A stretch of DNA of 64,000 nucleotides, taken from Parapedobacter sp042666505 (GTDB lineage Bacteria; Bacteroidota; Bacteroidia; Sphingobacteriales; Sphingobacteriaceae). Positions within the stretch are counted from its first letter, which is position 1, and the number at the start of each line of letters is the position of its first letter. A program made the translations under genes and the position numbers. Below are positions 52,352 through 62,115 of the stretch, in pieces. Below the pieces are notes generated by a model. That model saw only the letters and a list, made by a program, of their open reading frames with translations, did not search any database and was not told the DNA's origin. Location of the stretch: NCBI RefSeq assembly GCF_042666505.1, contig NZ_JBHTDN010000006.1, forward strand, positions 62,001-126,000, in the 5' to 3' direction.

Positions 52352-54031
52352 TCAGAACATATACATGAAGCCTAACCGTATCCGAAGGTTATCTTTATCC
52401 TGCGCATCGAAATCCCAGTAATCCGCTTCGTTTGGGGGAGCGTCAAAATTATACTGATAATTATACGCATGGATATACTGCAGGTTTGCGGAAGCGAGAA
52501 TCCGGTTGAAACGCCATTTTACATAAGCGTCAAAACCGGCATCGACCCAATTGTTACGATATTCGTTGTACGTGCCGTTCGCAAAATCTTCGTTATGAAC
52601 CAATCGCTCAAATCGAAGCCCCACTTGATTGATTCCCCGCAGCCAGCTGACGTCTACTGTCTGCAGGTTGCTCCCCGGACCTATCCCGGCGCCTAGTAAC
52701 TGACCCCGATGCGTATACCCGTAATCGCCGTGGAGATACCAAGAGCCGGCTTGCCGTATCCGTCGAGTATTGGTGACAGCTAGCTGCGTAACTTCACCGC
52801 TCAATTGTAAGAGACTGCCATCAGTAGAAGTGAGTGGCACCAATTTCCGTAACCCCACGGTATACGCGCGGGTGTGATCCAACTGTACGGTAAGATCACG
52901 GTAATCCCAAGCGTGGTCATTGCGTGCATATTCGCCATAGATTTCGGCATGGACACTTGGAACGACCCAACGGAAGAACACCGAAATTTGTTGATCATAG
53001 GCATCGGATGACTCAGAATCATCCGATATTCCTTTTTTGGATGCCGGCAGCAAAATGGGCAAATAATCTCGTAGTGAATTAAACGTCGGCTTTCCGGCGG
53101 TAAGAAAGGATCGGGCCAGCCCTACGCTGAATCCTTGTACCCACCTAGGTTGGTAACTGAGCACGATGCCAGAAAAATACCGCCATGTATCGGGTTTATT
53201 CCGCAGATATCCCATATGAACGCTCGTATCACCCAAAAGTGAGGGCGGGTAACCCGAATGCTCCACCCTTCCACTCACAACCTGCCCCTCAAATGAACCT
53301 ATATACGTCCGTATAGGGCGGGTTGTATTTAACGTGATGTGGGGAAACCCCGCGGCGGTATTACTCATTAAAATTGAATTCAGTCTGCCTGGTCCCCACC
53401 AAAGATTTTCAGTTGACACACCCAACGACACAGGATCGAGGGTAAGCCTGACGCTGCTTTGTCCCGGAAGAACACGGCTATATCCCCCATTGCCAAATAA
53501 CTCCGGCATATCGATACGGTTACCCAATTGTGAATACCAAGTGCGATCAGGCCCCTCTGTTCCTCGATACCCCTCATACCTTCGATTCTCAGCCCATACC
53601 AATTCAGGATTGAATTGTACACTTAAAAATCGAAAACTAGCAAAAATGCCCGCACTTACCATAACCTGATGCCCACGTCCGGGAATCATCGCGCCATCAT
53701 TCCAACCATAGGGATACGTCGAGTTATACTGATATCTAAGCGAAGCGGGCATTAACTGAACCCTATTTCTGTACTCTTGCCATAGTATCGATGTTGAACT
53801 CCCTTGATCATCCAGCCGATAAATATCTTCGACATTTAGCGCAGCGGCGTTGATCGGCCTAACATTAAAGGAAATAGATGAATCCAGTCTGCCGAGCAAT
53901 TGCCCCCTTCGATAGTAATCCTCTAAAAAGGGAGTGCCTACCGGTATCGTTTGTGCATTCACTTGTGTCGCAATAGCCCCCACGAGCAGGCCAAATGCTA
54001 CGCAGTGTACGTTATATTTTATCGATTTCAT
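52352..54031 (-). CDS. Capsule assembly Wzi-family outer-membrane protein, copy 1
   Basis: 559 residues from the ATG at 54031, where a signal peptide begins (MKSIKYNVHCVAFGLLVGAI); the ORF reaches 54070 but adds 13 polar residues. Beta-barrel of the Wzi family with GNRIDMPELFG, GQSSVRLTLDPVSLGVSTEN, LWWGPGRLNSILMSNT and NTTRPIRTYIGSFEGQ. Wzi anchors or nucleates capsule on the cell surface. It is a clear paralogue of the gene upstream. Confidence 0.9.
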   Translation of the reverse strand: MKSIKYNVHCVAFGLLVGAIATQVNAQTIPVGTPFLEDYYRRGQLLGRLDSSISFNVRPINAAALNVEDIYRLDDQGSSTSILWQEYRNRVQLMPASLRYQYNSTYPYGWNDGAMIPGRGHQVMVSAGIFASFRFLSVQFNPELVWAENRRYEGYRGTEGPDRTWYSQLGNRIDMPELFGNGGYSRVLPGQSSVRLTLDPVSLGVSTENLWWGPGRLNSILMSNTAAGFPHITLNTTRPIRTYIGSFEGQVVSGRVEHSGYPPSLLGDTSVHMGYLRNKPDTWRYFSGIVLSYQPRWVQGFSVGLARSFLTAGKPTFNSLRDYLPILLPASKKGISDDSESSDAYDQQISVFFRWVVPSVHAEIYGEYARNDHAWDYRDLTVQLDHTRAYTVGLRKLVPLTSTDGSLLQLSGEVTQLAVTNTRRIRQAGSWYLHGDYGYTHRGQLLGAGIGPGSNLQTVDVSWLRGINQVGLRFERLVHNEDFANGTYNEYRNNWVDAGFDAYVKWRFNRILASANLQYIHAYNYQYNFDAPPNEADYWDFDAQDKDNLRIRLGFMYMF

Positions 54032-54069
54032 AGTTATCGTTCCAGGTCCACTTAATTTGCTGCTGCTCA

Positions 54070-55803
54070 TTAGAAAAGATATGAAAGCCCCAGTTGCAAG
54101 TGTAAGTTGCTTTTATCGCGATGGCCGACTTCCCAAAAAGTATGTTCTGGCGGATAATAAATATCGAATCGGTAATTATACGAATGCATGTATTGGAGTC
54201 GTGCAAATGTCAATATATTCTTAAAATCCCATACGGCATAGGCTTTCATCCCCAAATCAACCCACCCCCTTCTCAAGTCATTGATAAAACCTTCGCGGTA
54301 CATGAAATCTTCATTATGTACGAAGCGTTCAAAGCCGATGCCGATTTGCCTCATATTTCGTACCCAACTCACATCAATCGATTGTACATTGCTTCCAGGA
54401 CCAATTCCTGCTCCCAACACCTGCCCCTGGTACGTATATCCATCTCTAACGACGTGATGCGTATACCATGTGGGGCTTTCTCGCACAAAATTAGTGGGAT
54501 TATAAGCCAATTCTGTTACTTCCGCATCAACTTGAATCAAATCATCGGCGCCCCCAAAATAAGGAAATGGTGTAAGCTTACGGAAACCCAACACGAAGGC
54601 CCTTGAGTAGTTACTCCTCACCATCCAATCCCTCCCATTCTCCGGTTTGATTTTCCGACCGTATTCACCGTAGACCTCCAGTTTTCCCGCAGGCATGACC
54701 CAGCGAAAAAAAGCAGACCGGTACGCGTCCCGCACCTCATTCGATGACATTGGCACGCCGGTTCGGCTATCCAAATAAACTGCTTCCTTGACAGTAGAGT
54801 TAAAGAAAGGTAAATAGTCTTGCACACTATTTCCTAAGTGGATACCATTAACCACAAAAGATCGGATAATGCCTAAGGACAAACCACGCACCCATTTCGG
54901 CTGATAAGTTGCAACAAAGCCTGAGAAATAGCGGTCCGTTGTCGGTTTATGAACGAAGTACAGCTCATTGTGGAGGCTCTCGTCTGTGATCGATGGCGGA
55001 TAACCTGAGTTGGTCAGGCGCCCTCCCACCAATTGACCTTCAAAAGAGCCAATCGGTGTCTGGATGGGTCTCGTGGTGTTAAGTGTAAAATGAAAAAAGC
55101 CTGGAGCCGTGTTGCTCATTAACAACGAATTCCTGATTCCAGGACCCCACCAAAGATTTTCCGTGGATATCCCAAAAGAAATCGGGTCAAAATTCAACCG
55201 GATGCTGCTTTGCCCTAAAAATGCCTTATTATAAGTACTTCGCCCAAAATATTCGGGCATGTCTATACGATTACCTACAGCAATGTACCAATGATGGCCA
55301 TATCCCGGCAAATTTGCTGGCCCATCGTATCTACCATTACCCGCCATTACAACTTCCGGTTGAAATTGCACGGTCAAAAATTTGTATTTGGCAAAAATTC
55401 CGGCTGAAAGTTTCAGTTGTGCGCCACGAGACGGAATCATTGGTCCGTCGTTCCATCCATATGGGTATTCAGAGTTTATTTGAATCACGGCGCTTGCCGG
55501 CATCAACTGAGCGTATCCTTTGCCATCTGATGAGTAAAATATTCCCTGTTGTTCTGTGACACTGTCAGTAATAAAAACATTAGTACGTCTCAGTGCTAGG
55601 GCACTGAGCGGCCGGATGGTAAATGAAACCGAAGAGTCAATCAAACCCAGTAGCTGATCACGCCTATATTTATCTTCCAAAACAGGTGTGCCAACCGGTA
55701 AGACCTGAGCTTTCAAAGGAAAGATGTTGGCAAGTCCGACTAATGTCAAAGCAAAAAATATGCGTTGAAAAAACGTAATTTCAAATCGTAAATGCTGGTG
55801 CAT
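54070..55803 (-). CDS. Capsule assembly Wzi-family outer-membrane protein, copy 2
   Basis: 577 residues with a signal peptide ending PLKAQ. Same barrel as copy 1: GNRIDMPEYFG, GQSSIRLNFDPISFGISTEN, LWWGPGIRNSLLMSNT, NTTRPIQTPIGSFEGQ. By eye many blocks match copy 1 along the whole length. It precedes copy 1 by 38 bases on the minus strand, a tandem duplication within the EPS operon. Confidence 0.9.
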   Translation of the reverse strand: MHQHLRFEITFFQRIFFALTLVGLANIFPLKAQVLPVGTPVLEDKYRRDQLLGLIDSSVSFTIRPLSALALRRTNVFITDSVTEQQGIFYSSDGKGYAQLMPASAVIQINSEYPYGWNDGPMIPSRGAQLKLSAGIFAKYKFLTVQFQPEVVMAGNGRYDGPANLPGYGHHWYIAVGNRIDMPEYFGRSTYNKAFLGQSSIRLNFDPISFGISTENLWWGPGIRNSLLMSNTAPGFFHFTLNTTRPIQTPIGSFEGQLVGGRLTNSGYPPSITDESLHNELYFVHKPTTDRYFSGFVATYQPKWVRGLSLGIIRSFVVNGIHLGNSVQDYLPFFNSTVKEAVYLDSRTGVPMSSNEVRDAYRSAFFRWVMPAGKLEVYGEYGRKIKPENGRDWMVRSNYSRAFVLGFRKLTPFPYFGGADDLIQVDAEVTELAYNPTNFVRESPTWYTHHVVRDGYTYQGQVLGAGIGPGSNVQSIDVSWVRNMRQIGIGFERFVHNEDFMYREGFINDLRRGWVDLGMKAYAVWDFKNILTFARLQYMHSYNYRFDIYYPPEHTFWEVGHRDKSNLHLQLGLSYLF

Positions 55804-55890
55804 ATTGAGTGTGTATAATAGAAATGGTTAATCAGCCAATCATCACGCCAATAGATAGCATTTGTAATCAAAAAACATGCCTATCTTAAA

Positions 55891-57033
55891 TTATCCATCG
55901 CAGAACACTGCATCAAGCTCTTTAAAGTAGTAATCGATAATCCGATCCACCGAAAACTCACGGATCATTTTTTGTCTGCCCTGTCTTCCCATCTCATCAC
56001 GCTGATAAGGGGTTAATTTTAATAACCGCTCCATACATCCAACGAGGCTTTTTACATCCTTCACCCGACAAAGAAATCCGGTAATACCATCGTCTACTAT
56101 CTCTTTGCAACCCGCTATGTCGCTAGCGATAAGTGGCTTTGCCATAGCTGCACTTTCCTGCAAGGTAGTGGACATCCCTTCTCGATAAGAAGGTAATACT
56201 ACGCAATCAGCAATCGCGATATACGGCCGGACATCAATCACCGAACCTAAATAGGTAACGGTTCCATCACGCAACCAAGTAGCCAGTTCAGCTTCATCAA
56301 CAGCCGCGGGATTATCTACGTTCAGATAGCCCAATAGCTGAAAATCTACTTTCGTGTACTTCTTCTTTATTTCTTTAGCAGCAGCGACAAATTCTCGAAC
56401 ACCTTTATCATATAGCAACCTACCTATAAACAAGAAAGTAAACCCTGTTCGATCGCCACGTTCCTGCTTGACCAGTTCTGGATTGAACATGTCTGTAACG
56501 TTGACACCTTCCCCAGGAATACATTTTGTCTGCTGAACAGCAACTAATTGGTGTTGAGTAAAGAAAGCTAAGTCGTCGTGGTTTAAAAACCATACGCGGT
56601 CCGCTCTTTTTAAAGCAAATCGATACAATTTTGCCGCTATTTTCGAGAGCAGTCCACCGGCAATAAACGTGTACCCCAACCCCGTTATCACAGATATTAC
56701 CGGGATGTCAAGACTATGCGCGGCCAATGTGCCATAGATATTGGGCTTGATGGTATAATGAATTACTGCATCGGGTCGCTCCTGTCGATACGCCAGCCTT
56801 AACTCACGATAATACATCAAATCTTGAAACGGGTTCATACCTTTTCCCGATAGTTTGGTTATCTCTCGGAATCGAACCCCAAATGCACGTAACTGGCCGA
56901 CATACTCATCCTCGGGCGCCAATAGCAATACATCGTATCCTCTGTTGACCAATGCCTTCAACAAGTCGGGGCGGAAGCGGGTAAAACTCCAAGCTGTATT
57001 CGAAACAAGACATATTTTTTGAGACGACTTCAT
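55891..57033 (-). CDS. Family GT4 glycosyltransferase
   Basis: 380 residues, GT-B fold. The N-lobe has ITGLGYTFIAGG; the C-lobe has FLFIGRLLYDKGVREFVAAA and the nucleotide-sugar motif PSYREGMSTTLQESAAMAKP (E-x7-E). Resembles WbpX/PglA-type enzymes that add GalNAc or similar. Overlaps the GT4 gene before it by 4 bases. Confidence 0.9.
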   Translation of the reverse strand: MKSSQKICLVSNTAWSFTRFRPDLLKALVNRGYDVLLLAPEDEYVGQLRAFGVRFREITKLSGKGMNPFQDLMYYRELRLAYRQERPDAVIHYTIKPNIYGTLAAHSLDIPVISVITGLGYTFIAGGLLSKIAAKLYRFALKRADRVWFLNHDDLAFFTQHQLVAVQQTKCIPGEGVNVTDMFNPELVKQERGDRTGFTFLFIGRLLYDKGVREFVAAAKEIKKKYTKVDFQLLGYLNVDNPAAVDEAELATWLRDGTVTYLGSVIDVRPYIAIADCVVLPSYREGMSTTLQESAAMAKPLIASDIAGCKEIVDDGITGFLCRVKDVKSLVGCMERLLKLTPYQRDEMGRQGRQKMIREFSVDRIIDYYFKELDAVFCDG

Positions 57034-58127
57034 TTCGTAAACTGATTGATCGCAGCAACAAGCGATTCCGAAAAAACTGGCGCCCCCTTAAATACTTGAT
57101 ACGCGGAATTGGAGATAGAGCGGCACATTTCCTCACTTTTCAGCACATTTAATAATTTATCGAGCGACTCTTCCCATGATTCAGCAGTAGTAGGATCTAA
57201 CAAAACAGCAGACACGCCATCCTTTGCGTAGTTACCTATTTCTCCAACCGCCGTAACCACGCAAACCAGCCCATTTTGCATGGCCTCGGCTACGCTCATG
57301 GCCATCCCTTCCTGTGCACTCAGTTGAATGTAAAAAGGAAACGACCGGAAAATAGCCTGCTTATCAACCGGCGATACCTCCGAATGTATCTGAACCTGTT
57401 GTTGCAACCCCAGGCGGTCGATCTGAGCCGAGATATTAGCACCCTCCCCTTCATCTCGTCCAAAAACAGCTAACGTTGCATCCACACCCTGTGACCGAAG
57501 CCACGCGATAACTGAAATAGCAAGGTCGACACGTTTGATGGAATTTAATTTTCCCAAGTAACAGAACTTTTTCTGGCCGTTGTAGTCGTGCAGCGCCATC
57601 CCTTCCGATGTAGGATTCGTTAAATACGAAAGGGTCACGATGGGTATTTTCCGTTTTCCGACCAGCGTACTCGCAAATTCCATTGTCGCACGCGCGTCTG
57701 CAAACACCGCATCGCCTATGCGTATTGCCTGACGAGTAAAGAAACGATCAGCCCGATGGAAAAAGCCATTACTATGCATTAACACAAAGTATGTAACCCG
57801 TGTTCGATTTAACCATTTATATAACACCGCTGGAATCGTTGAACGCCATAGCGAACTGATTAAAATCTCGGGTTCAAACGATTTAAGTCGACTATAAATA
57901 CGAAATAAATGAAAAATAAGTGCCCACCTTGGGATATTTAAACACACGATGTCCTGCCTTATGGGATCCGCTAGCCGCTCCAACAATTTGGAATCCGCAT
58001 TTCCTAGAACAAACACCTTTAGATCAAACCGTTGATGTAGTTCCGGTAATGCCGATAGAAACGCTATTTCCGCTCCGCCGATAGCAATATCATGTAAAAA
58101 ATATGCTAGTTTCCGTTTTTGTATCAT
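57030..58127 (-). CDS. Family GT4 glycosyltransferase
   Basis: 365 residues from the ATG at 58127, which overlaps the EpsG stop as ATGA; an upstream Met at 58139 is less likely. GT-B fold: AYFLHDIAIGGAEIAFLSAL at the start, KFCYLGKLNSIKRVDLAI and LSAQEGMAMSVAEAMQNG with E-x7-E. Acceptor unknown. Confidence 0.9.
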   Translation of the reverse strand: MIQKRKLAYFLHDIAIGGAEIAFLSALPELHQRFDLKVFVLGNADSKLLERLADPIRQDIVCLNIPRWALIFHLFRIYSRLKSFEPEILISSLWRSTIPAVLYKWLNRTRVTYFVLMHSNGFFHRADRFFTRQAIRIGDAVFADARATMEFASTLVGKRKIPIVTLSYLTNPTSEGMALHDYNGQKKFCYLGKLNSIKRVDLAISVIAWLRSQGVDATLAVFGRDEGEGANISAQIDRLGLQQQVQIHSEVSPVDKQAIFRSFPFYIQLSAQEGMAMSVAEAMQNGLVCVVTAVGEIGNYAKDGVSAVLLDPTTAESWEESLDKLLNVLKSEEMCRSISNSAYQVFKGAPVFSESLVAAINQFTK

Positions 58128-59206
58128 TGCATCAACCAAATCATATAAGGTTGCATAAGTCCTGGGCCTATCATTTTTAGCCCATAATAAAGCGAATAAA
58201 GCATAAATACCCCCCGTACGGATAATGCTATGTATTGGTCGGCACGACGCCTCTCCAAGAGGTCACAAAGATAAGGTAAAAGAAAGAGTGTAACGCCAAA
58301 CAGCAATAAAGATAAGCGTTGCATGATCGCAAACGAGATAAACAAAAGATTAATAAATGAAGACAAAGAAAGTGCTATATAAAACACATCAAGTAACCGC
58401 TTGGGATAGTGTTCGAGCAACTCTTTACGGAATATAAGTAATGCCACCAACAATATCTGTGCAATTGCCGAAATCACATATCCACCCTGCCCAATTTCAT
58501 CCACCATAACATAGTTTGTCAAAACTGGCGGTAATCCGCCCAATTGAAAAAGGAACATAATCGGATTAAACATTCCCCCAATCAACCCTATTATCGGCAA
58601 AAACAAAAAAAACCAAGGGTTTCTAAAAAAAAGCGATACAAACGCTGGCACCAGAACAACCAATACCGATGCATGAAAAAATGCACCTACAAAAACGAAC
58701 AAAAAAAAGGCGACGTATTTACGCTCGATAAACCAGAAAAGTGCCCACATGCCTAACCCTGCTGCAAACGCATAACGTATCTGTGTAAAATCGCGATAGA
58801 AATAAAAAAAACCAACATAGATTAGCACTGATAAAAAGGGCATTGGACTCTTTCGAAAAAACAAGGTATAATTAACCAAACCCGTTATTAACGCCATCAG
58901 CACAAAGACGACATGGATATCCCCCCCCGATGCATCGACAACTTTATTAAGCAACAAGTATCCACGCTCCATGGTTTCAGGATAATTGCCCGTAAATAAA
59001 TCGGGCCAAGACATGCCACCGGCTAAATTAAACGCATCCTCATAAGCTATACCATCGTTATCTATACCAACAGCCCGTGCGCCTACAAACGCCACCAGCA
59101 ATGTGCACAACGGTATATAAACTAACAAACGGGTATTTCTCGAATTCACAAAATCGAAAATTGTGAACAAGAACGTGACGATGACTAGCAAATAATAAGG
59201 CAGCAT
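58124..59206 (-). CDS. EpsG-family membrane protein, likely polysaccharide polymerase
   Basis: 360 residues, about ten helices, opening with LPYYLLVIVTFLFTIFDFVN and having FVGARAVGIDNDGIAYEDAF near residue 40, the EpsG family mark (R.....D...Y). Wzy-like polymerases of EPS loci belong here. It lies in the middle of the glycosyltransferases, as expected. Confidence 0.83.
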   Translation of the reverse strand: MLPYYLLVIVTFLFTIFDFVNSRNTRLLVYIPLCTLLVAFVGARAVGIDNDGIAYEDAFNLAGGMSWPDLFTGNYPETMERGYLLLNKVVDASGGDIHVVFVLMALITGLVNYTLFFRKSPMPFLSVLIYVGFFYFYRDFTQIRYAFAAGLGMWALFWFIERKYVAFFLFVFVGAFFHASVLVVLVPAFVSLFFRNPWFFLFLPIIGLIGGMFNPIMFLFQLGGLPPVLTNYVMVDEIGQGGYVISAIAQILLVALLIFRKELLEHYPKRLLDVFYIALSLSSFINLLFISFAIMQRLSLLLFGVTLFLLPYLCDLLERRRADQYIALSVRGVFMLYSLYYGLKMIGPGLMQPYMIWLMQ

Positions 59207-59209
59207 GTA

Positions 59210-60127
59210 CTATTCTTTAAGTTTGACTTTTACTCGCAAAAGCCTTAACGTCCATGCAAGCGGATATATCAGAAAGGACCAATTGGAGCGAATCATCCTT
59301 CTCTTGACGGAAAAGGAATCATCCGAGTCATATACAGCGAACCGCCAAAAATTGACTATAGCTTTGAGCCGCTGAAATTCCGTCAACCCGCGCAAGCCTG
59401 CCATCTCTGCATAATATAAGCTCGCCCCCTTCGGACTGGATTTCCGAAGGAACACTGATGTATCCGTAATCCCTCCCCGCAAGTACTCACATACATATAT
59501 GCCCTCATTAAAATAGCGTAGCATGTACGACTTGCCAATCCGATTCCAAACCAACGCATCTGCACAAAACCGCTCGCCTGCGATCTGAGGGTAGGGATAC
59601 TGTTGCATTATCGTCGTAAGTATCACCTCTGCCCGATCCCCTTTGTAGTGGTATTTAAATCGGTAATCCACACACGATACATCAAGTGTTTCGTAATCCA
59701 CATCCCCTCCGATAACCGTTCCATCCTTGTGAATACGTAATCCGCAGACTCCGGCAAATTTATCCGAGTCTGGTAATTTAAGCACGGTTTGCCACTGTTG
59801 GACAATGGTTGACAATGCGTGCGCCGTCAACGTATCATCACTGTCCACGATAAAAAATAGTTCGCCTTTCGCCAATTGGACGCCCCTGTTAACGGCTACA
59901 TGTTTACCGGCGTTTTCCTGATAGTGATAACGGATTCGGACCCTCCCCTCGTCCACAAACCGAGCTACGATCTCCCGAGTACCATCGGTACTTCCGTCGT
60001 CTACAATAATCCATTCAAAATTATGGAAATGCTGCTCGATCAAACTCTCATAAAGCAAGCCAAGATATCGAGCTCTGTTATAAACCGGCGTAAAAACGGT
60101 GACGTATGGATTGAGTGATTCGCGCAT
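59210..60127 (-). CDS. Family GT2 glycosyltransferase
   Basis: 305 residues, GT-A fold: TVFTPVYNRARYLGLLYESL then WIIVDDGSTDGTREIV and the DxD-type FIVDSDDTLT. A later segment, AGERFCADALVWNRIG, may bind the acceptor. No membrane helix is evident. Three bases separate it from the EpsG-like gene. Confidence 0.92.
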   Translation of the reverse strand: MRESLNPYVTVFTPVYNRARYLGLLYESLIEQHFHNFEWIIVDDGSTDGTREIVARFVDEGRVRIRYHYQENAGKHVAVNRGVQLAKGELFFIVDSDDTLTAHALSTIVQQWQTVLKLPDSDKFAGVCGLRIHKDGTVIGGDVDYETLDVSCVDYRFKYHYKGDRAEVILTTIMQQYPYPQIAGERFCADALVWNRIGKSYMLRYFNEGIYVCEYLRGGITDTSVFLRKSSPKGASLYYAEMAGLRGLTEFQRLKAIVNFWRFAVYDSDDSFSVKRRMIRSNWSFLIYPLAWTLRLLRVKVKLKE

Positions 60128-60134
60128 CCTCTGA

Positions 60135-61049
60135 TCAATTGATAGGTCTTCTTACTAAGGTTTTATACAGAAGAAGCCCCCGTTTATTGCCTAAGGTAAA
60201 TCTATTTCTCAACAAAATGAATAATCGTTCAAAGACGGACCGACTGTTTACGTAACGGAAGTATGCTTTGAACAACTTCTGACTGCTCAAGTCAAGCTTC
60301 GACTGATAACGTTGGAAGAAAGCTAAATTGGCATTATAGTGACTGCGGTTAATTACTGGTTTACCGCCAAACAAGAAGGAAACCGACCTTCGAAAAACCC
60401 CAAGCGGCTGGTTTCCCGTTGCATTTTGACTATGTTGTCGGTATAAAACTAACGGCTGATCCAAATAAATCATTTGCCCAAACGCTACGGCTCCCATGGT
60501 TACTAAATGATCATGCATCGCAACGCGCTCAGGAAAAGGTGTCAGCCGGTCCATCAATGAATGATTAAATATCATAGCGCACCCTTGGATACCGGAGTTA
60601 AAAAACAAGGTATCGCGGAGGGAGTTGGGATGTAAAAGCGTCGATTTTTGTGGTATTACATCACCATTTAGATACAAATAGGAATTGGCATAGACTACAG
60701 TAGGCCCCTCGTAGTTTGAAATAACTGCGACTAGCCGTGCTATTTTCTCCTCCAGCCAAATATCATCTTGATCGCAGAACATGTAATATGCTCCTTTCAC
60801 ATGCCGCATCAAATGAAGAAAATTACCCGCAGCACCAAGACCGACGATCCCATCATCCATTACTGTTATTCGTGAGTCTACTTGTCGGTATTCATCGAGT
60901 ATCGCCAAAGTATCATCGGTCGAGCCGTCATCGTGGACTATCAACCGCCATGCTCTGTACGTTTGCCGGATTAACGAATCCAGTTGCTCACGAAGATGAG
61001 GTGCCCCATTGAAAGTGGCCATTAATATGACAACAGGTGGATTAAGCAT
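60135..61049 (-). CDS. Family GT2 glycosyltransferase (rhamnosyltransferase-like)
   Basis: 304 residues, GT-A fold: VVILMATFNGAPHLREQLDS, LIVHDDGSTDDTLAIL and the metal site YMFCDQDDIWLEEK. NSGIQGCAMIFN and AMHDHLVTM follow the pattern of rhamnosyl- and galactosyltransferases of O-antigen clusters. Donor uncertain. It lies 7 bases before the next GT2 gene. Confidence 0.92.
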   Translation of the reverse strand: MLNPPVVILMATFNGAPHLREQLDSLIRQTYRAWRLIVHDDGSTDDTLAILDEYRQVDSRITVMDDGIVGLGAAGNFLHLMRHVKGAYYMFCDQDDIWLEEKIARLVAVISNYEGPTVVYANSYLYLNGDVIPQKSTLLHPNSLRDTLFFNSGIQGCAMIFNHSLMDRLTPFPERVAMHDHLVTMGAVAFGQMIYLDQPLVLYRQHSQNATGNQPLGVFRRSVSFLFGGKPVINRSHYNANLAFFQRYQSKLDLSSQKLFKAYFRYVNSRSVFERLFILLRNRFTLGNKRGLLLYKTLVRRPIN

Positions 61050-62106
61050 TCTTGGCTAGCAAAGTTAATAAATTCGTATTCTCGTTCTCAGCAAGCATGG
61101 TACGCACGATCCGACAGTTTACGGAGCTCTTCTGAGGAAGTGCATCGATCGAAAAATCACGATAATTGACACATTCATAACCTAACGATTCGAAGTCCCC
61201 TATCGACCGACTTTTGACAATTGGTGTCATACCGTAATAAAGATACTCAACCAATTTGGTTGGGCATGCCACTTGATTAACCACAATGTCATCACGTAAC
61301 ACAAATCCAAAATGTGCAATTTGATAATACTCATGCAAAGATTCAGGAGTGACCGATTTCACATTGAGATTTTCGTCCGGAATCATTCCATGGGCGGCTA
61401 GCAGTTTATTCATTCGTTCGGGTTCACCTGTCAATAAATAGTAGCAAACATGACTCGCTCGATTTCGTTTAATGATTTCCAGCATTAGATCTATATGCTG
61501 CCAACGTTGCGTATTACCACTGTAAACCACGACCAATTTTGATGATTTAAATTGCATAACCTCCTTTATTTCAGGCAATTTCCCGATATGTACCGGCACA
61601 ATAAAATAGGTTACATAACGGGAGGTCGAATTTGGGTACTTTTGTCTCAAATGGTTTTCCATTGTTCGCGAAACCACAATGGCCACGTCAAGCCGACGGA
61701 AGATAAACCGCTCGCTAAAGCCATACAGGAAACTCTTCATCTTTAGCCGCGCCAGTTTCATTTCCTCCGGAACGACACCGTGTACATCGAGTATCCATCG
61801 GGTCTGGCTGGGAATAAATACCAAAAAAGGTAATACAGGTAAGACATTGATGACTGAATGGAAAAAAAACGTATCTGCTGATCGCATTAGGCGTAAGATA
61901 AAGAAGAAATGAATCAGCATGTTACAGCGATATTGGGTCACACTTTCACTGATCTTCACCACCTGCTTTTTCCGAAAAAATCGGTATGACACAAACAGGT
62001 AAGCTCTATCGACTTTATCAAATTGGCGGTCAATTGCAACCATCCGCTGGGACATTCCTTCCCGAATGTTTTCAGCGATCGGATAATTGGCCAAAAATAG
62101 GTGCAT
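61042..62106 (-). CDS. Glycosyltransferase (GT4-like)
   Basis: 354 residues. The C-terminal lobe shows KLVVVYSGNTQRWQHIDLML, YLLTGEPERMNKLL and ACPTKLVEYLYYGMTPIVKS, the GT-B pattern; the N-lobe is poorly conserved (FLANYPIAENIREGMSQRMV). Overlaps the next GT2 gene by 8 bases. Sugar unknown. Confidence 0.8.
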   Translation of the reverse strand: MHLFLANYPIAENIREGMSQRMVAIDRQFDKVDRAYLFVSYRFFRKKQVVKISESVTQYRCNMLIHFFFILRLMRSADTFFFHSVINVLPVLPFLVFIPSQTRWILDVHGVVPEEMKLARLKMKSFLYGFSERFIFRRLDVAIVVSRTMENHLRQKYPNSTSRYVTYFIVPVHIGKLPEIKEVMQFKSSKLVVVYSGNTQRWQHIDLMLEIIKRNRASHVCYYLLTGEPERMNKLLAAHGMIPDENLNVKSVTPESLHEYYQIAHFGFVLRDDIVVNQVACPTKLVEYLYYGMTPIVKSRSIGDFESLGYECVNYRDFSIDALPQKSSVNCRIVRTMLAENENTNLLTLLAKNA

Positions 62107-62115
62107 GGTTTGAAA

